DNA from: Paenibacillus sp. FSL R5-0912
GTDB lineage: Bacteria > Bacillota > Bacilli > Paenibacillales > Paenibacillaceae
Assembly: GCF_000758605.1 (NCBI RefSeq)
Contig: NZ_CP009282.1
Coordinates: forward strand, 7,502,001-7,566,000
Direction: 5' to 3'
Length of the DNA stretch: 64,000 bases
The notes under the pieces are model-generated. The model was not told where the DNA came from and made no database searches. It saw only the letters and a program-made list of their open reading frames with translations. A program made the position numbers and the translations under genes. Below are positions 40,883-49,215 of this stretch, in pieces. Positions within the stretch are counted from its first letter, which is position 1, and the number at the start of each line of letters is the position of its first letter.

Positions 40883-41572
40883 TCAGTCTCTCAGAATATA
40901 CCCGCTGCCCCGGACCGTATGAATCAGCTTCTCGCTGAAGCCTTCATCCACCTTCATGCGCACATACCGGATATAGACATCCACCACATTCGTCTCGCCT
41001 TCATACGAGTAGCCCCAGACCAGGTTCAGCAGTGCCTCTCGGTTCATCAGCCGGTTCTTATGGACCAGCAGGCAGTGCAGCAGCTCGAATTCGCGCTGTG
41101 AGCATTCAATCTCGCGCCCGGCGCGGCTGACCCGGTGCGCAGCCCTGTCCAGTATCAGATCCTTGGCATGCAGGACTTCATCTCCGGCTTCTGCGGCGTG
41201 CAGCCTGCGCTGCAGGGAACGCATGCGGGCCAGCAGCTCTTCGATGGCGAAGGGCTTCGGCACATAATCATCCGCCCCGGTGTCCAGTCCCCGTACCCGG
41301 TCACTCACCGTGTCCCTGGCAGTCAGCATAATGATTGGAGTCTGCTTCACCGCGCGTACCCGCTTGCATACTTCTATTCCGCTGATGCCCGGCAGATTCA
41401 AATCGAGCAGAATGATGTCAAAATGCTCCCCCAGCGCTTTCCCGGCACCCGTAAGACCATCGCACGCAACCGTAATGTCATAACCTTCATAGGACAGTTC
41501 CAGCTCCAGCAGGCGGATCATGGCAGGCTCATCCTCAATAACCAATACGCGTTCCTTCAACCTCTCGTCCAC
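40883..41572 (-). CDS. OmpR-family response regulator
   Basis: 229 aa. The receiver domain has phospho-acceptor Asp57 (DIILLDLNLPGISG), the acidic pocket near residue 13 (VIEDE) and Lys in VPKPFAIEELLARM. The DNA-binding winged helix at the C-terminus contains ECSQREFELLHCLLVHKNRL, VDVYIRYVRMKVDEG and IHTVRGSGYILRD. It is 12 nt after the DUF4097 gene and 9 nt before the kinase, same operon. Its targets probably include its own operon, but no binding box was found. Confidence 0.93.
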   Translation of the reverse strand: MDERLKERVLVIEDEPAMIRLLELELSYEGYDITVACDGLTGAGKALGEHFDIILLDLNLPGISGIEVCKRVRAVKQTPIIMLTARDTVSDRVRGLDTGADDYVPKPFAIEELLARMRSLQRRLHAAEAGDEVLHAKDLILDRAAHRVSRAGREIECSQREFELLHCLLVHKNRLMNREALLNLVWGYSYEGETNVVDVYIRYVRMKVDEGFSEKLIHTVRGSGYILRD

Positions 41573-41584
41573 CTCTTCACAACA

Positions 41585-42631
41585 TCAGTTCTTCATTAGC
41601 GACAACCCGGCCATAGATTTGGCACGGATCTGATACGTACCTGCGCCCAGCTTCCCGCTGGCCCGGTGATTCTTCACTGTCAGCGGGAAGTCCGTTTCAA
41701 TCTCTTCAAAAGCGGATTCGGCATCGACCACGACACCCGCATTCCCCGGCCAGGCCAGCTCTACGTCCCCTACCGCTGTAGTTACCTTCCAGTCTCCGCC
41801 GACCTTCCGGCTCTTCACATGAATGTTCCCGGCTACAGTGACCGCTTCTACAGCAGCCAATGCGTCCTTCACCGACAAATTGCCGTTTGTGGCCTTCAGG
41901 GTCAAGGCTCCGGCAATTTGCTCTGCTTTCACGTTGCCGTTGGTAAGTGTGACTTCTACGCGGTTCTTCGCTTCAGAGACCTGCACATTGCCATTAACCG
42001 TATGTAATTTGAGCGCATTGCCGATGCCGGAAGCAGATATATTTCCGTTCACAGCCGCTAACTCAATTCTACCTGTACTAGAAACTTTTGACAAAGAAAG
42101 ATTGCCGTTCTCCGTCTCTGCCTGAAGCTCGGCCTTTATGCCCTGCGGCAGTGTAACCGTCAGATCAAGGCTTGGATATCGCCAATTGCCATAGGACTCG
42201 CTGTAGGTTCTAATCTCCAGATCAGCCCCTTTGCTTACCTTCATCCCCGCCTTGTCCGCTACGGCCTTCGCCTCATCCGAGTTTGCCTGATGGACATTCA
42301 CTGTCATATGGACCTCCATCTCCTTAACATTGCCCTGCTTAATTTCGATGGTTCCGTTCGTGTTAGCAATAGAGACACTTTGCGTGCCGGCCGGCAAGCT
42401 GACGCGGGTAATGCCTTTGTCAAAAGAGTATCCCGTCCCCGTCTTCTTCCCCGTTGTCTCCAGAGAGACTGCAGCCGCCGGAGCTGACACCGAGGCCTGT
42501 GCTGTCGCGGATTCAAAGTCCGCCTCGGACAGCGGCCGCGCACCGGCGCTCCCTCCATCCGCTATGCCCATGTACATTAATACCGCCGCCAGCGAGGCGC
42601 TTGTGATTAGCCGTTTCCACGTCATTCTCAT
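41585..42631 (-). CDS. Exported DUF4097 beta-strand-repeat protein
   Basis: 348 aa from the ATG at 42631 (GGAGGAG upstream). The signal peptide MRMTWKRLITSASLAAVLMY is followed by a right-handed beta repeat of the DUF4097 type: ELAAVNGNISASGIGNALKL, HTVNGNVQVSEAKNRVEVTL, TNGNVKAEQIAGALTLKATN, each with an N-G-N turn. It is first gene of an operon with the response regulator and kinase, which suggests that it takes part in sensing or is the system's main output. A wall-associated location is likely. Confidence 0.88.
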   Translation of the reverse strand: MRMTWKRLITSASLAAVLMYMGIADGGSAGARPLSEADFESATAQASVSAPAAAVSLETTGKKTGTGYSFDKGITRVSLPAGTQSVSIANTNGTIEIKQGNVKEMEVHMTVNVHQANSDEAKAVADKAGMKVSKGADLEIRTYSESYGNWRYPSLDLTVTLPQGIKAELQAETENGNLSLSKVSSTGRIELAAVNGNISASGIGNALKLHTVNGNVQVSEAKNRVEVTLTNGNVKAEQIAGALTLKATNGNLSVKDALAAVEAVTVAGNIHVKSRKVGGDWKVTTAVGDVELAWPGNAGVVVDAESAFEEIETDFPLTVKNHRASGKLGAGTYQIRAKSMAGLSLMKN

Positions 42632-42769
42632 ATTCTCTCTCCTCCAGTTCTTGTGATTACCCTTAGGGTAAACCATCCTTGATGAGAAAGACTTTGCAGG
42701 GAGATTAGAGTTTGATGAGAATATCTGGGGACTCCGCCCCAAGTTCTAAAGAGCCCTATTGTTTATTTT

Positions 42770-43228
42770 CTATTTAAGCAGGTTTACGCTTGCTTCCTCC
42801 AGCGAAGGAATGAGATTTTTAGGCTCAATAGGGGATGACATGACGATTAGAATCGTATAATTCCCATATTTATCACACTGATTTCCAAACTCCTCAAGAC
42901 CCTGAGTGGAGTCTGACATGACTTTTAACAGATAATTGTGTTCTCCGCTGATGCGATAGCATTCGACGACATTGGGATGGGTACGGCAGAAGTCCAGAAA
43001 GGCATGACACTCTCTGGAGTGGAAAAGGATATAGGCAGCTGCCTGTTTCCCGATTTTCTCCGGAGAAATGATCGTCCGGTACTCCTTGATCACCCCATTT
43101 TCCTCCATCCGCTTCACTCTTTCCGTTACTGCGGGCTGAGACAAGCCCACGCTTTTCCCCAGCTCTGTCATGGAAATTCTCGCCTGACTTTGAAGATGAA
43201 ACAGAATTTGCTTATCAATAGAGTCCAT
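42770..43228 (-). CDS. Lrp/AsnC-family regulator
   Basis: 152 aa. N-terminal AsnC HTH: IDKQILFHLQSQARISMTEL, GKSVGLSQPAVTERVKRMEE. The C-terminal RAM ligand domain has ECYRISGEHNYLLKVMSDS with G-x-x-D-Y-like turn. Such proteins respond to amino acids and form octamers on DNA. It is divergent from the beta-lactamase-like/MFS operon and may regulate it. There are no neighbouring amino-acid genes. Confidence 0.92.
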   Translation of the reverse strand: MDSIDKQILFHLQSQARISMTELGKSVGLSQPAVTERVKRMEENGVIKEYRTIISPEKIGKQAAAYILFHSRECHAFLDFCRTHPNVVECYRISGEHNYLLKVMSDSTQGLEEFGNQCDKYGNYTILIVMSSPIEPKNLIPSLEEASVNLLK

Positions 43229-43343
43229 TTTTAACCACTCCTTTAATTTTAAGATTATCGGTTTAAAATGCCTTTATTTTAAATGTTATAAGTGGGTTTT
43301 ACCTTTATCGGCTCATGTATTCAAGTTAATTTATTTTATATAC

Positions 43344-43361
43344 TTTACTTACAATAGTAAA
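43344..43361 (+). promoter_or_regulatory. Palindrome around a -10 before the hydrolase/MFS operon
   Basis: TTTACT-TACAAT-AGTAAA: 6-bp arms exactly flank a TACAAT -10 hexamer (43350-43355). The -35 is poor. Regulation by the divergent Lrp-type protein is possible. Confidence 0.55.
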
Positions 43362-43405
43362 GCGAAGGCAGTTGCTGCTTTAACTATAGCGAAAGGATGT
43401 TGAGT

Positions 43406-44578
43406 ATGCCCTATTCGAACACAACCAACCCTAACCGTATCCCGGAGCGGATCGACAAGGTCATTGATGAGACACTAACCGACAAGCGCCTGGCAGGTGT
43501 TGTCATAAAGGTAGCGCTAGATGGACAACTCATCTATAGCCGTGCTGCTGGTTATGCGAGCCGTGAGCTAAACCAGCCTATGCGGGAGGACGCGTTGTTC
43601 CGGCTCGCCTCGGTTTCCAAACCGATTACCTCTACGGCAGCCCTGATTCTGGTGGCGCAAGATCGCCTGAAGCTGGATGACCGTGTAGACCGGTGGCTGC
43701 CGGAATTTAAGCCACGGCTGGAGAATGGAGAGACTGCAGCAATGACTGTCCGTCACTTAATGACGCACACCGCTGGTCTGACCTACCGCTTCTTTCAGGA
43801 AGAAGGCGGTACCTATGAGCAGGCTGGTGTATCTGATGGCATGGATCAGTCTGGTATCACGCTTGAAGAGAACCTGAAGCGGCTCGCGTCTGTTCCACTT
43901 CTCTATAAACCAGGCACCCAGTGGAGATACTCTATTGCAACAGATGTACTGGGGGCAGTAATTGCTAACGTAAGCGGGAACACACTCAGTGAAACGATCC
44001 GCTCACTTATTACTCAACCCCTCGATATGAAAGATACCAGTTTCGTTGCCGTGGACCCGAAGCGCCTGACCACAGCTTATGCCGATGACATTCCGGGACT
44101 GCGGCCTATGAAGAATCCCGATAGGCTGGGCTTTGTAGAAGGAACGGCGGGCTTCCGGCTCGCACCGGGCCGGGCGTTAGACAGCACTGCCTACGCTTCC
44201 GGGGGAGCCGGTATGGTAGGCAGCGCCGGAGATTTTCTGCAGCTGCTGGAAACGTTGCGGAAGGGAGGGGCGCCCCTGCTGCCGGAATCCCTGGTCCGCG
44301 AAATGATCACCAACCAGATTGGTGACCTGCCCATGCCCTTCTGGCCGGGACGGGGGTTTGGCCTTGGGATCACAGTCCTTAAAGATCCTTCTGCCGCAGA
44401 CACAGCGGAGTCCCTTGGCACATGGCGCATGGGCGGCACCTATGGACATTCGTGGTTCGTTGATACCAGGCAGCGGCTAAGCGTGGTAGCCTTCACCAAT
44501 ACCGCACTGGAGGGCATGTCGGGTCCGTTCACGGTTGACCTTTGCAATGCTATCTATGGCAGATTGGACCCGTCATGA
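43406..44578 (+). CDS. Beta-lactamase-related serine hydrolase
   Basis: 390 aa from the ATG at 43406 (GAAAGG 9 nt upstream; the ATG at 43397 has no spacing). Penicillin-binding fold with S-x-x-K at residues 69-72 (LASVSKP), the Tyr motif as WRYSIATDVLG (Asn of YxN replaced) and a third motif at YGHSWFVDT in place of HxG/KTG. No signal peptide. This matches class-C-like esterases/EstB and cytosolic family VIII hydrolases rather than a true beta-lactamase. It overlaps the MFS gene by 4 nt (ATGA). Confidence 0.88.
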   Translation: MPYSNTTNPNRIPERIDKVIDETLTDKRLAGVVIKVALDGQLIYSRAAGYASRELNQPMREDALFRLASVSKPITSTAALILVAQDRLKLDDRVDRWLPEFKPRLENGETAAMTVRHLMTHTAGLTYRFFQEEGGTYEQAGVSDGMDQSGITLEENLKRLASVPLLYKPGTQWRYSIATDVLGAVIANVSGNTLSETIRSLITQPLDMKDTSFVAVDPKRLTTAYADDIPGLRPMKNPDRLGFVEGTAGFRLAPGRALDSTAYASGGAGMVGSAGDFLQLLETLRKGGAPLLPESLVREMITNQIGDLPMPFWPGRGFGLGITVLKDPSAADTAESLGTWRMGGTYGHSWFVDTRQRLSVVAFTNTALEGMSGPFTVDLCNAIYGRLDPS

Positions 44579-45828
44579 ACAACACAAAAGAGATCGCCGG
44601 GAGGAGCGGCAGCACAATTGCTTCCCCGCAGCAAAGCTTCAGTGCCCCTGCTTCCGCACGCCTTCCCTGGGCTGGATTACTTGCGCTGGCAATGACCGGG
44701 TTTATCTGTATTCTGACTGAAACGATTCCCGCCGGACTCCTGCTTCAGATCAGTAAGGGGCTTGGAGTAACAGAGGCCTTGGCGGGTCAGCTTGTTACCT
44801 TCTATGCCCTGGGTTCTTTACTCGCCGCCATTCCATTGACCACGGTAACACGCGGCTGGAGACGTAGACCCTTGCTACTCATTTGCATCCTTGGTTTTCT
44901 CATATTCAATACCGTTACTGCCTTATCTTCGAGCTATCCCCTGACGCTTGCGGCCCGTTTCTTCGCGGGTGTGTCCGCTGGTGTCCTGTGGGGAATGATC
45001 GCAGGCTATGCACGGCGCATGGTACCGGAGCAGCTTAAGGGACGGGCTATGGCTATTGCAATGGCGGGAACGCCGCTTGCTCTGGCGCTCGGTGTCCCTG
45101 CCGGAACGTTTTTGGGTGATCTTGCAGGCTGGCGTAATATCTTTGGAGTCTTGTCGCTGTTCGCTCTGCTGCTGACCATTTGGATACTCTGGAGGCTGCC
45201 GGACTATCCGGGAGAAGCTGCAGATCAGCGGCTCCCTCTAAATAAGGTCTTCACAAGCCCCGGAGTGCGGCCGATCCTGTTTGTCGTGCTGGCCTGGGTA
45301 CTGGCCCACAATATCCTGTATACCTATATAGCACCGTACCTTACTCAGGCCGGGTTAACCGGACGCGTGGACTTGGTGCTTCTTATTTTCGGTATTACAG
45401 CACTTCTTGGCATCTGGTTAACCGGTATCTGGATAGATCGTCACCTGAGGCTGCTGGTTCTGATTAGCCTCACTGCATTTGCATTGGCATCTGTTCTTCT
45501 CAGTATAGGCAGCGGCAAGCCTGTTGTAATCTATCTAGTAGCTGCTGTATGGGGCTTAACGTTCGGGGGAGCAGCCACGCTGCTGCAAACAGCAATGGCT
45601 GCAGCTAGTGGAGAGAGCGCAGATGTAGCGCAATCCATGCTTGTAACCGCATGGAATCTGGCCATTGGCGGAGGCGGTATAATCGGTGGAATTCTTCTCG
45701 AAACAACGGGTGTCATGTCATTCCCATGGGCGTTGTTTGTCTTGCTGGCCCTTTCTGTATGGATAGTCCGGCGCAGCAGAACGCATGGATTCCCTCCCGG
45801 AACCATGGATATCCATCGCGATAAATAA
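44575..45828 (+). CDS. MFS exporter, DHA1 (arabinose-efflux-like) family
   Basis: 417 aa from the ATG at 44575. About twelve membrane segments are visible. The family features are LTETIPAGLLLQISKGLGV in the first helix, LVTFYALGSLLAAIPL, and G-x-x-x-G motif region GTPLALALGVPAGTFLGDLAGWR (motif C-like). The protein probably exports sugars or drugs. Its start overlaps the hydrolase stop, so it is translated by coupling. The pair may detoxify a compound: hydrolysis plus export. Confidence 0.88.
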   Translation: MNNTKEIAGRSGSTIASPQQSFSAPASARLPWAGLLALAMTGFICILTETIPAGLLLQISKGLGVTEALAGQLVTFYALGSLLAAIPLTTVTRGWRRRPLLLICILGFLIFNTVTALSSSYPLTLAARFFAGVSAGVLWGMIAGYARRMVPEQLKGRAMAIAMAGTPLALALGVPAGTFLGDLAGWRNIFGVLSLFALLLTIWILWRLPDYPGEAADQRLPLNKVFTSPGVRPILFVVLAWVLAHNILYTYIAPYLTQAGLTGRVDLVLLIFGITALLGIWLTGIWIDRHLRLLVLISLTAFALASVLLSIGSGKPVVIYLVAAVWGLTFGGAATLLQTAMAAASGESADVAQSMLVTAWNLAIGGGGIIGGILLETTGVMSFPWALFVLLALSVWIVRRSRTHGFPPGTMDIHRDK

Positions 45829-45843
45829 CTTCACGACCTGCCC

Positions 45844-45890
45844 ACAAGTAGAAACGGCTTTGCCGTCCTCTTGTAAGGACGGTACCGTTT
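45844..45890 (+). repeat. Hairpin repeat, terminator-like
   Basis: CAAGTAGAAACGGCTTTGCC then GTCCTC...GGACGG...CCGTTT. It resembles the element at 48418-48464, which begins GAAGTGGAAACGGCTTTGCT. It may end the hydrolase/MFS transcript. Confidence 0.6.
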
Positions 45891-45940
45891 CAGCAGGAAA
45901 TAGAAGGATAAGCTATCATGTGAATTCTTATATTTGCGCA

Positions 45941-45968
45941 AAAACAGCCGGGAACCCTCCCGGCTGTT
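45941..45968 (-). terminator. Terminator of the sigma/anti-sigma operon
   Basis: CAGCCGGGA (45945-45953) pairs with TCCCGGCTG (45958-45966); the minus strand continues TTTTTG. Confidence 0.8.
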
Positions 45969-46017
45969 CTTCATTACATTGAGTTCCCGCCAATATCGGC
46001 ATTGCGGAATTCAGCTG

Positions 46018-46863
46018 CTACCCCTGCTTAATCGGCGCTGCCAGAATGATCTGTCCCCGCGGGGCGTCTCCCCCGTCATCCGGCTCCAGCGTAATTGCCA
46101 CGGTATCGTAGGCCTTCGGATCAAACGAATAATAGAGTGCCCCGTTTCCGTCCTGTGAGATGAAGGTGCCCGCATTCTGCGGCGTATCCCCTTTGATCAG
46201 CCATACCTGGTAGACCTCTGTACCTGTAAGCTCCGGCAGATCCTCTGCCTGGATTACGAGGTGGGTCCCGGATGTATCAGCAACAATGGTCGCTACACCC
46301 TTGGCGGAAACAGCCTCTCCCGACGGGCTAAGCGCCACCGTCTCATTCACCTTAAGCCCCTGCAGGGGCCCGGTGCCGGAGGCAATCTGCCGCTGCAGCT
46401 GGTCTACATCCCCGCGCAGCTGGCCGGTATAGACAATCAGCAGCAGCACGGCCACAGCCAGCCCGAGGCTCAAGTAACCCCAGAAGCGGGTTTTTCTAGG
46501 CTCTGGAATTCTCGCCTTGGGCAGGCCCTGTTCTATAGGTGCCACCTTAACGGACTCACGCTCAATGGTGCGTTCTGCCGCAGGCTGAATATTAGGGCTG
46601 GCTTTCGGCGGAGCAGCCGGTGTACTCAACTTTTCCGACTCTAATACCCGTGATAATATCCGATCCTTCATTCCGGAAGGCGGCTCTGCGGGCTCGGAAG
46701 CAAGGGGAAGATGGCCCAGTACCTGCCGGTATTCACTTACCAGCTCCTTGCATTCACTGCAGGCTTCTGCATGGGCAGCGAGCTGCGCTGTCTCTTCTGC
46801 CGTCAGTGCGCCCAGAACATATAATTCGGCCAGTTCACAGAGATCATCCTTATGTTCACTCAT
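46018..46863 (-). CDS. Anti-sigma factor, RskA type
   Basis: 281 aa from the ATG at 46863 (GGAGGG 9 nt upstream; the ATG at 46869 is too close). The N-terminal zinc-anti-sigma motif is H-x3-C-x2-C (HAEACSEC, near 32-39). A Pro/Ala-rich linker, one membrane segment (GYLSLGLAVAVLLLIVYTG) and an extracytoplasmic RskA domain (LTGTEVYQVWLIKGDTPQNA...VAITLEPDDGGDAPRG) follow. It holds the ECF sigma factor encoded 8 nt upstream (overlap) at the membrane and releases it by proteolysis on a signal. Confidence 0.92.
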   Translation of the reverse strand: MSEHKDDLCELAELYVLGALTAEETAQLAAHAEACSECKELVSEYRQVLGHLPLASEPAEPPSGMKDRILSRVLESEKLSTPAAPPKASPNIQPAAERTIERESVKVAPIEQGLPKARIPEPRKTRFWGYLSLGLAVAVLLLIVYTGQLRGDVDQLQRQIASGTGPLQGLKVNETVALSPSGEAVSAKGVATIVADTSGTHLVIQAEDLPELTGTEVYQVWLIKGDTPQNAGTFISQDGNGALYYSFDPKAYDTVAITLEPDDGGDAPRGQIILAAPIKQG

Positions 46864-47437
46864 GCGCATGATCCCTCCTTCCCCAATGCCGTAATGATTT
46901 GTGCAGCTGCTTCATTGCCAATCGGACCCTTCCTTTGACCGTCCCCAGCGGAATTGCCGCAAGGTTCGCTACTTCCTGCTGGGTATAGCCCTGATAATAA
47001 ATCATATCCATCACCTGCTGCTGATCCCGGCTCAGCCCCAGCAGCGCGTCCCTGATCTGTTCCCCGGCCATCTGCAGCTCAACGAGATCCTCGGTGAGCG
47101 CTGTATGGTCTTGAATCATATCCAGATTCCCGGAGTCTGCAGATTGCTGCGGCAGCCGGGAGCTGCGTTTGCGGAGATGATCAATCGCCAGATTGCGGGT
47201 AACGGCGAACATCCAGGTAAGCAGCTTGCCCCTGCCGAAATCAATCTGCTCCGCATTCTTCCATACCCGCAGGAACAGTTCCTGCATTACTTCTTCAGCG
47301 GCCATCGAATCCTTCACGATCTGGTAAGCAAAACTATAGATTACCCGTTCATACCGGTCATAGAGCAGTTCGAGGGCATTCGAGTCTTTCTGTGCAATAA
47401 GCTGGATTAACTGCTTATCGTCAGCTGTGTCATTCAA
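46856..47437 (-). CDS. ECF RNA polymerase sigma factor (SigK-like)
   Basis: 193 aa from a TTG at 47437. GGGGGA lies 6 nt upstream, which suits this start better than an upstream TTG at 47458. Region 2 has LYDRYERVIYSFAYQIVKDS, EEVMQELFLRVWKNAEQ and LLTWMFAVTRNLAIDHLRKR; region 4 has LGLSRDQQQVMDMIYYQGYT and QQEVANLAAIPLGTVKGRVR. It pairs with the RskA-type anti-sigma. No clear ECF promoter was found upstream. Confidence 0.92.
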   Translation of the reverse strand: MNDTADDKQLIQLIAQKDSNALELLYDRYERVIYSFAYQIVKDSMAAEEVMQELFLRVWKNAEQIDFGRGKLLTWMFAVTRNLAIDHLRKRSSRLPQQSADSGNLDMIQDHTALTEDLVELQMAGEQIRDALLGLSRDQQQVMDMIYYQGYTQQEVANLAAIPLGTVKGRVRLAMKQLHKSLRHWGRRDHAHE

Positions 47438-47629
47438 TTGCCATCCCCCATTCAACAAAAATTTAGTACTCCGGCGCTCCCGCGCTGAACTTCCTGCGTT
47501 TCACTGAGTATAACCGCTTTGCACAAGCGGCTCAACTTTGAATCAAGGATCATGTCCTCCGGAATTGAAGCCCGGCCGGCTTCCATATATGATAGCTATA
47601 TCATATCCGCAAAGGGAGGATTCATTTCC

Positions 47630-48142
47630 GTGGCCGTACTTATTAATGAACAGATTAGAGCCGCCGAGGTCGAGCTTACCGGGCTGAAGGGCCAGAAGCT
47701 CGGCACCGTATCCAGAGAGGAGGCGCTGGCTATGGCCAGATCCGCAGGAGCCGATCTGGTCTGCACCTCGCTGATGAGCAGTCCGCCGCCCTGCAGCCTG
47801 GTCGCCAAGGGCACAGGCAAAGCCGCTGCGCAAGCGGCACGCAAGGGCGATACCAGCCGTCCGCAAGGCGGCGGAGGCAGCACTGAGAAGGTGAAGGAGC
47901 TGCGCTTCACCGCCCATATTGAAGAGCATGACTACGACACGAAGCTGCGTCAGGCGGACAAGCATCTGCGCTCCGGCAAGCCGGTGCAGCTGGTCGTGAA
48001 GTCCTCCGGCGCGAAGGAGGCGGCGGCCGCGAAGGCAGTCCTGGAGCGTCTGCTGGCAGATCTGAAGGAGGCCGGAAGCAAGACCACCGGAATTCAGACC
48101 AGCGGCAAAGGCGCACAGGTACGGGTAAATCCGCGTCCGTAA
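47630..48142 (+). CDS. Translation initiation factor IF-3 paralogue (divergent)
   Basis: 170 aa from a GTG at 47630 with GGGAGG 10 nt upstream; this is the usual IF-3 length. The N-domain starts VLINEQIRAAEVELTGLKGQ, LGTVSREEALAMARSAGADL, keeping the IF-3 pattern. The C-domain is KELRFTAHIEEHDYDTKLRQ, ADKHLRSGKPVQLVVKSSGA. The linker and the DYGKF-Y segment of true IF-3 are replaced by a Gly/Ala-rich stretch (AKGTGKAAAQAARKGD). A frame continues upstream to 47519 without a ribosome site. It is probably a second, specialised IF-3, not the housekeeping infC. Confidence 0.82.
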   Translation: MAVLINEQIRAAEVELTGLKGQKLGTVSREEALAMARSAGADLVCTSLMSSPPPCSLVAKGTGKAAAQAARKGDTSRPQGGGGSTEKVKELRFTAHIEEHDYDTKLRQADKHLRSGKPVQLVVKSSGAKEAAAAKAVLERLLADLKEAGSKTTGIQTSGKGAQVRVNPRP

Positions 48143-48426
48143 TATTGCTGTGAGAGCAACAAGTGGAAAAAGGTATCTTAATTTACCTGTTTCTGAGGGA
48201 TAGACAGAAGCAAGTGGAAAAACAACACCTAATATTGTTAGGTTTAGCTACTGTGGGTGAAAAGGGAGGATTTAAGTGCTGTTAGTCCAACTGTTATTTG
48301 AGCAGAGTTCTATCGTTCATCAGCAAGTGGACAATATCCAACTCTTTCCGGTCCTCATAGCATCCGAGCTTGTCCCGTTCGTTCTCTCTGGCTCGAAGCA
48401 TATACATTCTTATCTATGAAGTGGAA
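48143..48426. repeat. Intergenic region with short CAAGTGGA repeats
   Basis: No gene is evident. The motif CAAGTGGAAAA occurs at 48160-48170 and 48211-48221; CAAGTGGACAA at 48324-48334; and AAGTGGAAACGG at 48419-48430. Other copies in this window lie between genes, at 15475 and (as CAAGTAGAAACGG) at 45844. An AATATTG/ CAATATT-like pairing occurs near 48231. It may be a dispersed non-coding repeat of the genome. Confidence 0.6.
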
Positions 48427-48470
48427 ACGGCTTTGCTGTCCTGTAAAAGGACGGCAAAGCCGTTATTCTT
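48427..48470. terminator. Long hairpin terminator
   Basis: AACGGCTTTGCTGTCC pairs with GGACGGCAAAGCCGTT over 16 bp (one wobble), followed by ATTCTT. It separates the IF-3 paralogue and the GNAT gene, which converge. Confidence 0.75.
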
Positions 48471-48555
48471 GAACCCTATCTTCTTCCGCTTATCTTGTCC
48501 CGCCGGGCCGCTCATCTTCTACTCGTCTTCCGTACATCTCCCGCTCATCCTAGGG

Positions 48556-49137
48556 TTATCCTCCACTGCCAAGCCGCCCAGCAAACCGCTCCCTTTCCAG
48601 CACATGCAGCAGTTCACCGTTGCAGTCCTCATAATCGCCGGTTAGCCCGGCCAGCTCACGTTCAAACCGGAAGCCCAGCTTCCGGAATACCCCGAGTGAC
48701 GCTGTGTTCAGCGGATCTGCCTTGGCGTATAACCGGTCCAGCCCGATGACATTGAAGGCATAAGCCGTGAGCGCCCGGGCGGCCTCGGTAGCATACCCCA
48801 GGCCCCAGTGCTCACGCCCGATCAGATAATACAGCTCGGTATCCGGTACGCTGAAATCCAGCACACCGAGGCCGCACCAGCCGATCAGCTGTCCGGTTGC
48901 CTTGCTACAAACCGCAAAGGAATATTTGAACGGCAGCTCAAACGGCGTATGATAGCTGAACATCAGCCAGCGGAACAAGCCTTCATATTCATGCCGCTGC
49001 ATGACCTCCATATGCATGAAGGCCAGCACCTCCGGATTCTGCATCAGCGCGAAGGAGGCGCCAAGATCACTTTCAATATAGGGACGGATGATTAATCGCT
49101 CCGTTTCCAGTCTCATCTTGGACAGAATTGAATTCAT
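48556..49137 (-). CDS. GNAT acetyltransferase, RimJ/RimL-like
   Basis: 193 aa from the ATG at 49137 (GTGAGG about 10 nt upstream). RimJ/RimL motifs: LETERLIIRPYIESDLGAS at the start, IGWCGLGVLDFS, YYLIGREHWGLGYATEAARA (acetyl-CoA loop) and NTASLGVFRKLGFRFE. Members acetylate N-termini of ribosomal proteins or small amines. It is a single gene. Confidence 0.88.
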   Translation of the reverse strand: MNSILSKMRLETERLIIRPYIESDLGASFALMQNPEVLAFMHMEVMQRHEYEGLFRWLMFSYHTPFELPFKYSFAVCSKATGQLIGWCGLGVLDFSVPDTELYYLIGREHWGLGYATEAARALTAYAFNVIGLDRLYAKADPLNTASLGVFRKLGFRFERELAGLTGDYEDCNGELLHVLERERFAGRLGSGG

Positions 49138-49215
49138 TGCCGGCAGCCTCACTTTCAGGTTCTCTAGAACCCAGCATAGTACAGGCCGGAGAGGGGCTAC
49201 AAGGTACAGTTTGAT

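Noticed and set aside
43406..44578. True beta-lactamase resistance gene
   Set aside because: There is no signal peptide, and the Asn of YxN and the KTG motif are missing; a family VIII-like esterase fits better.
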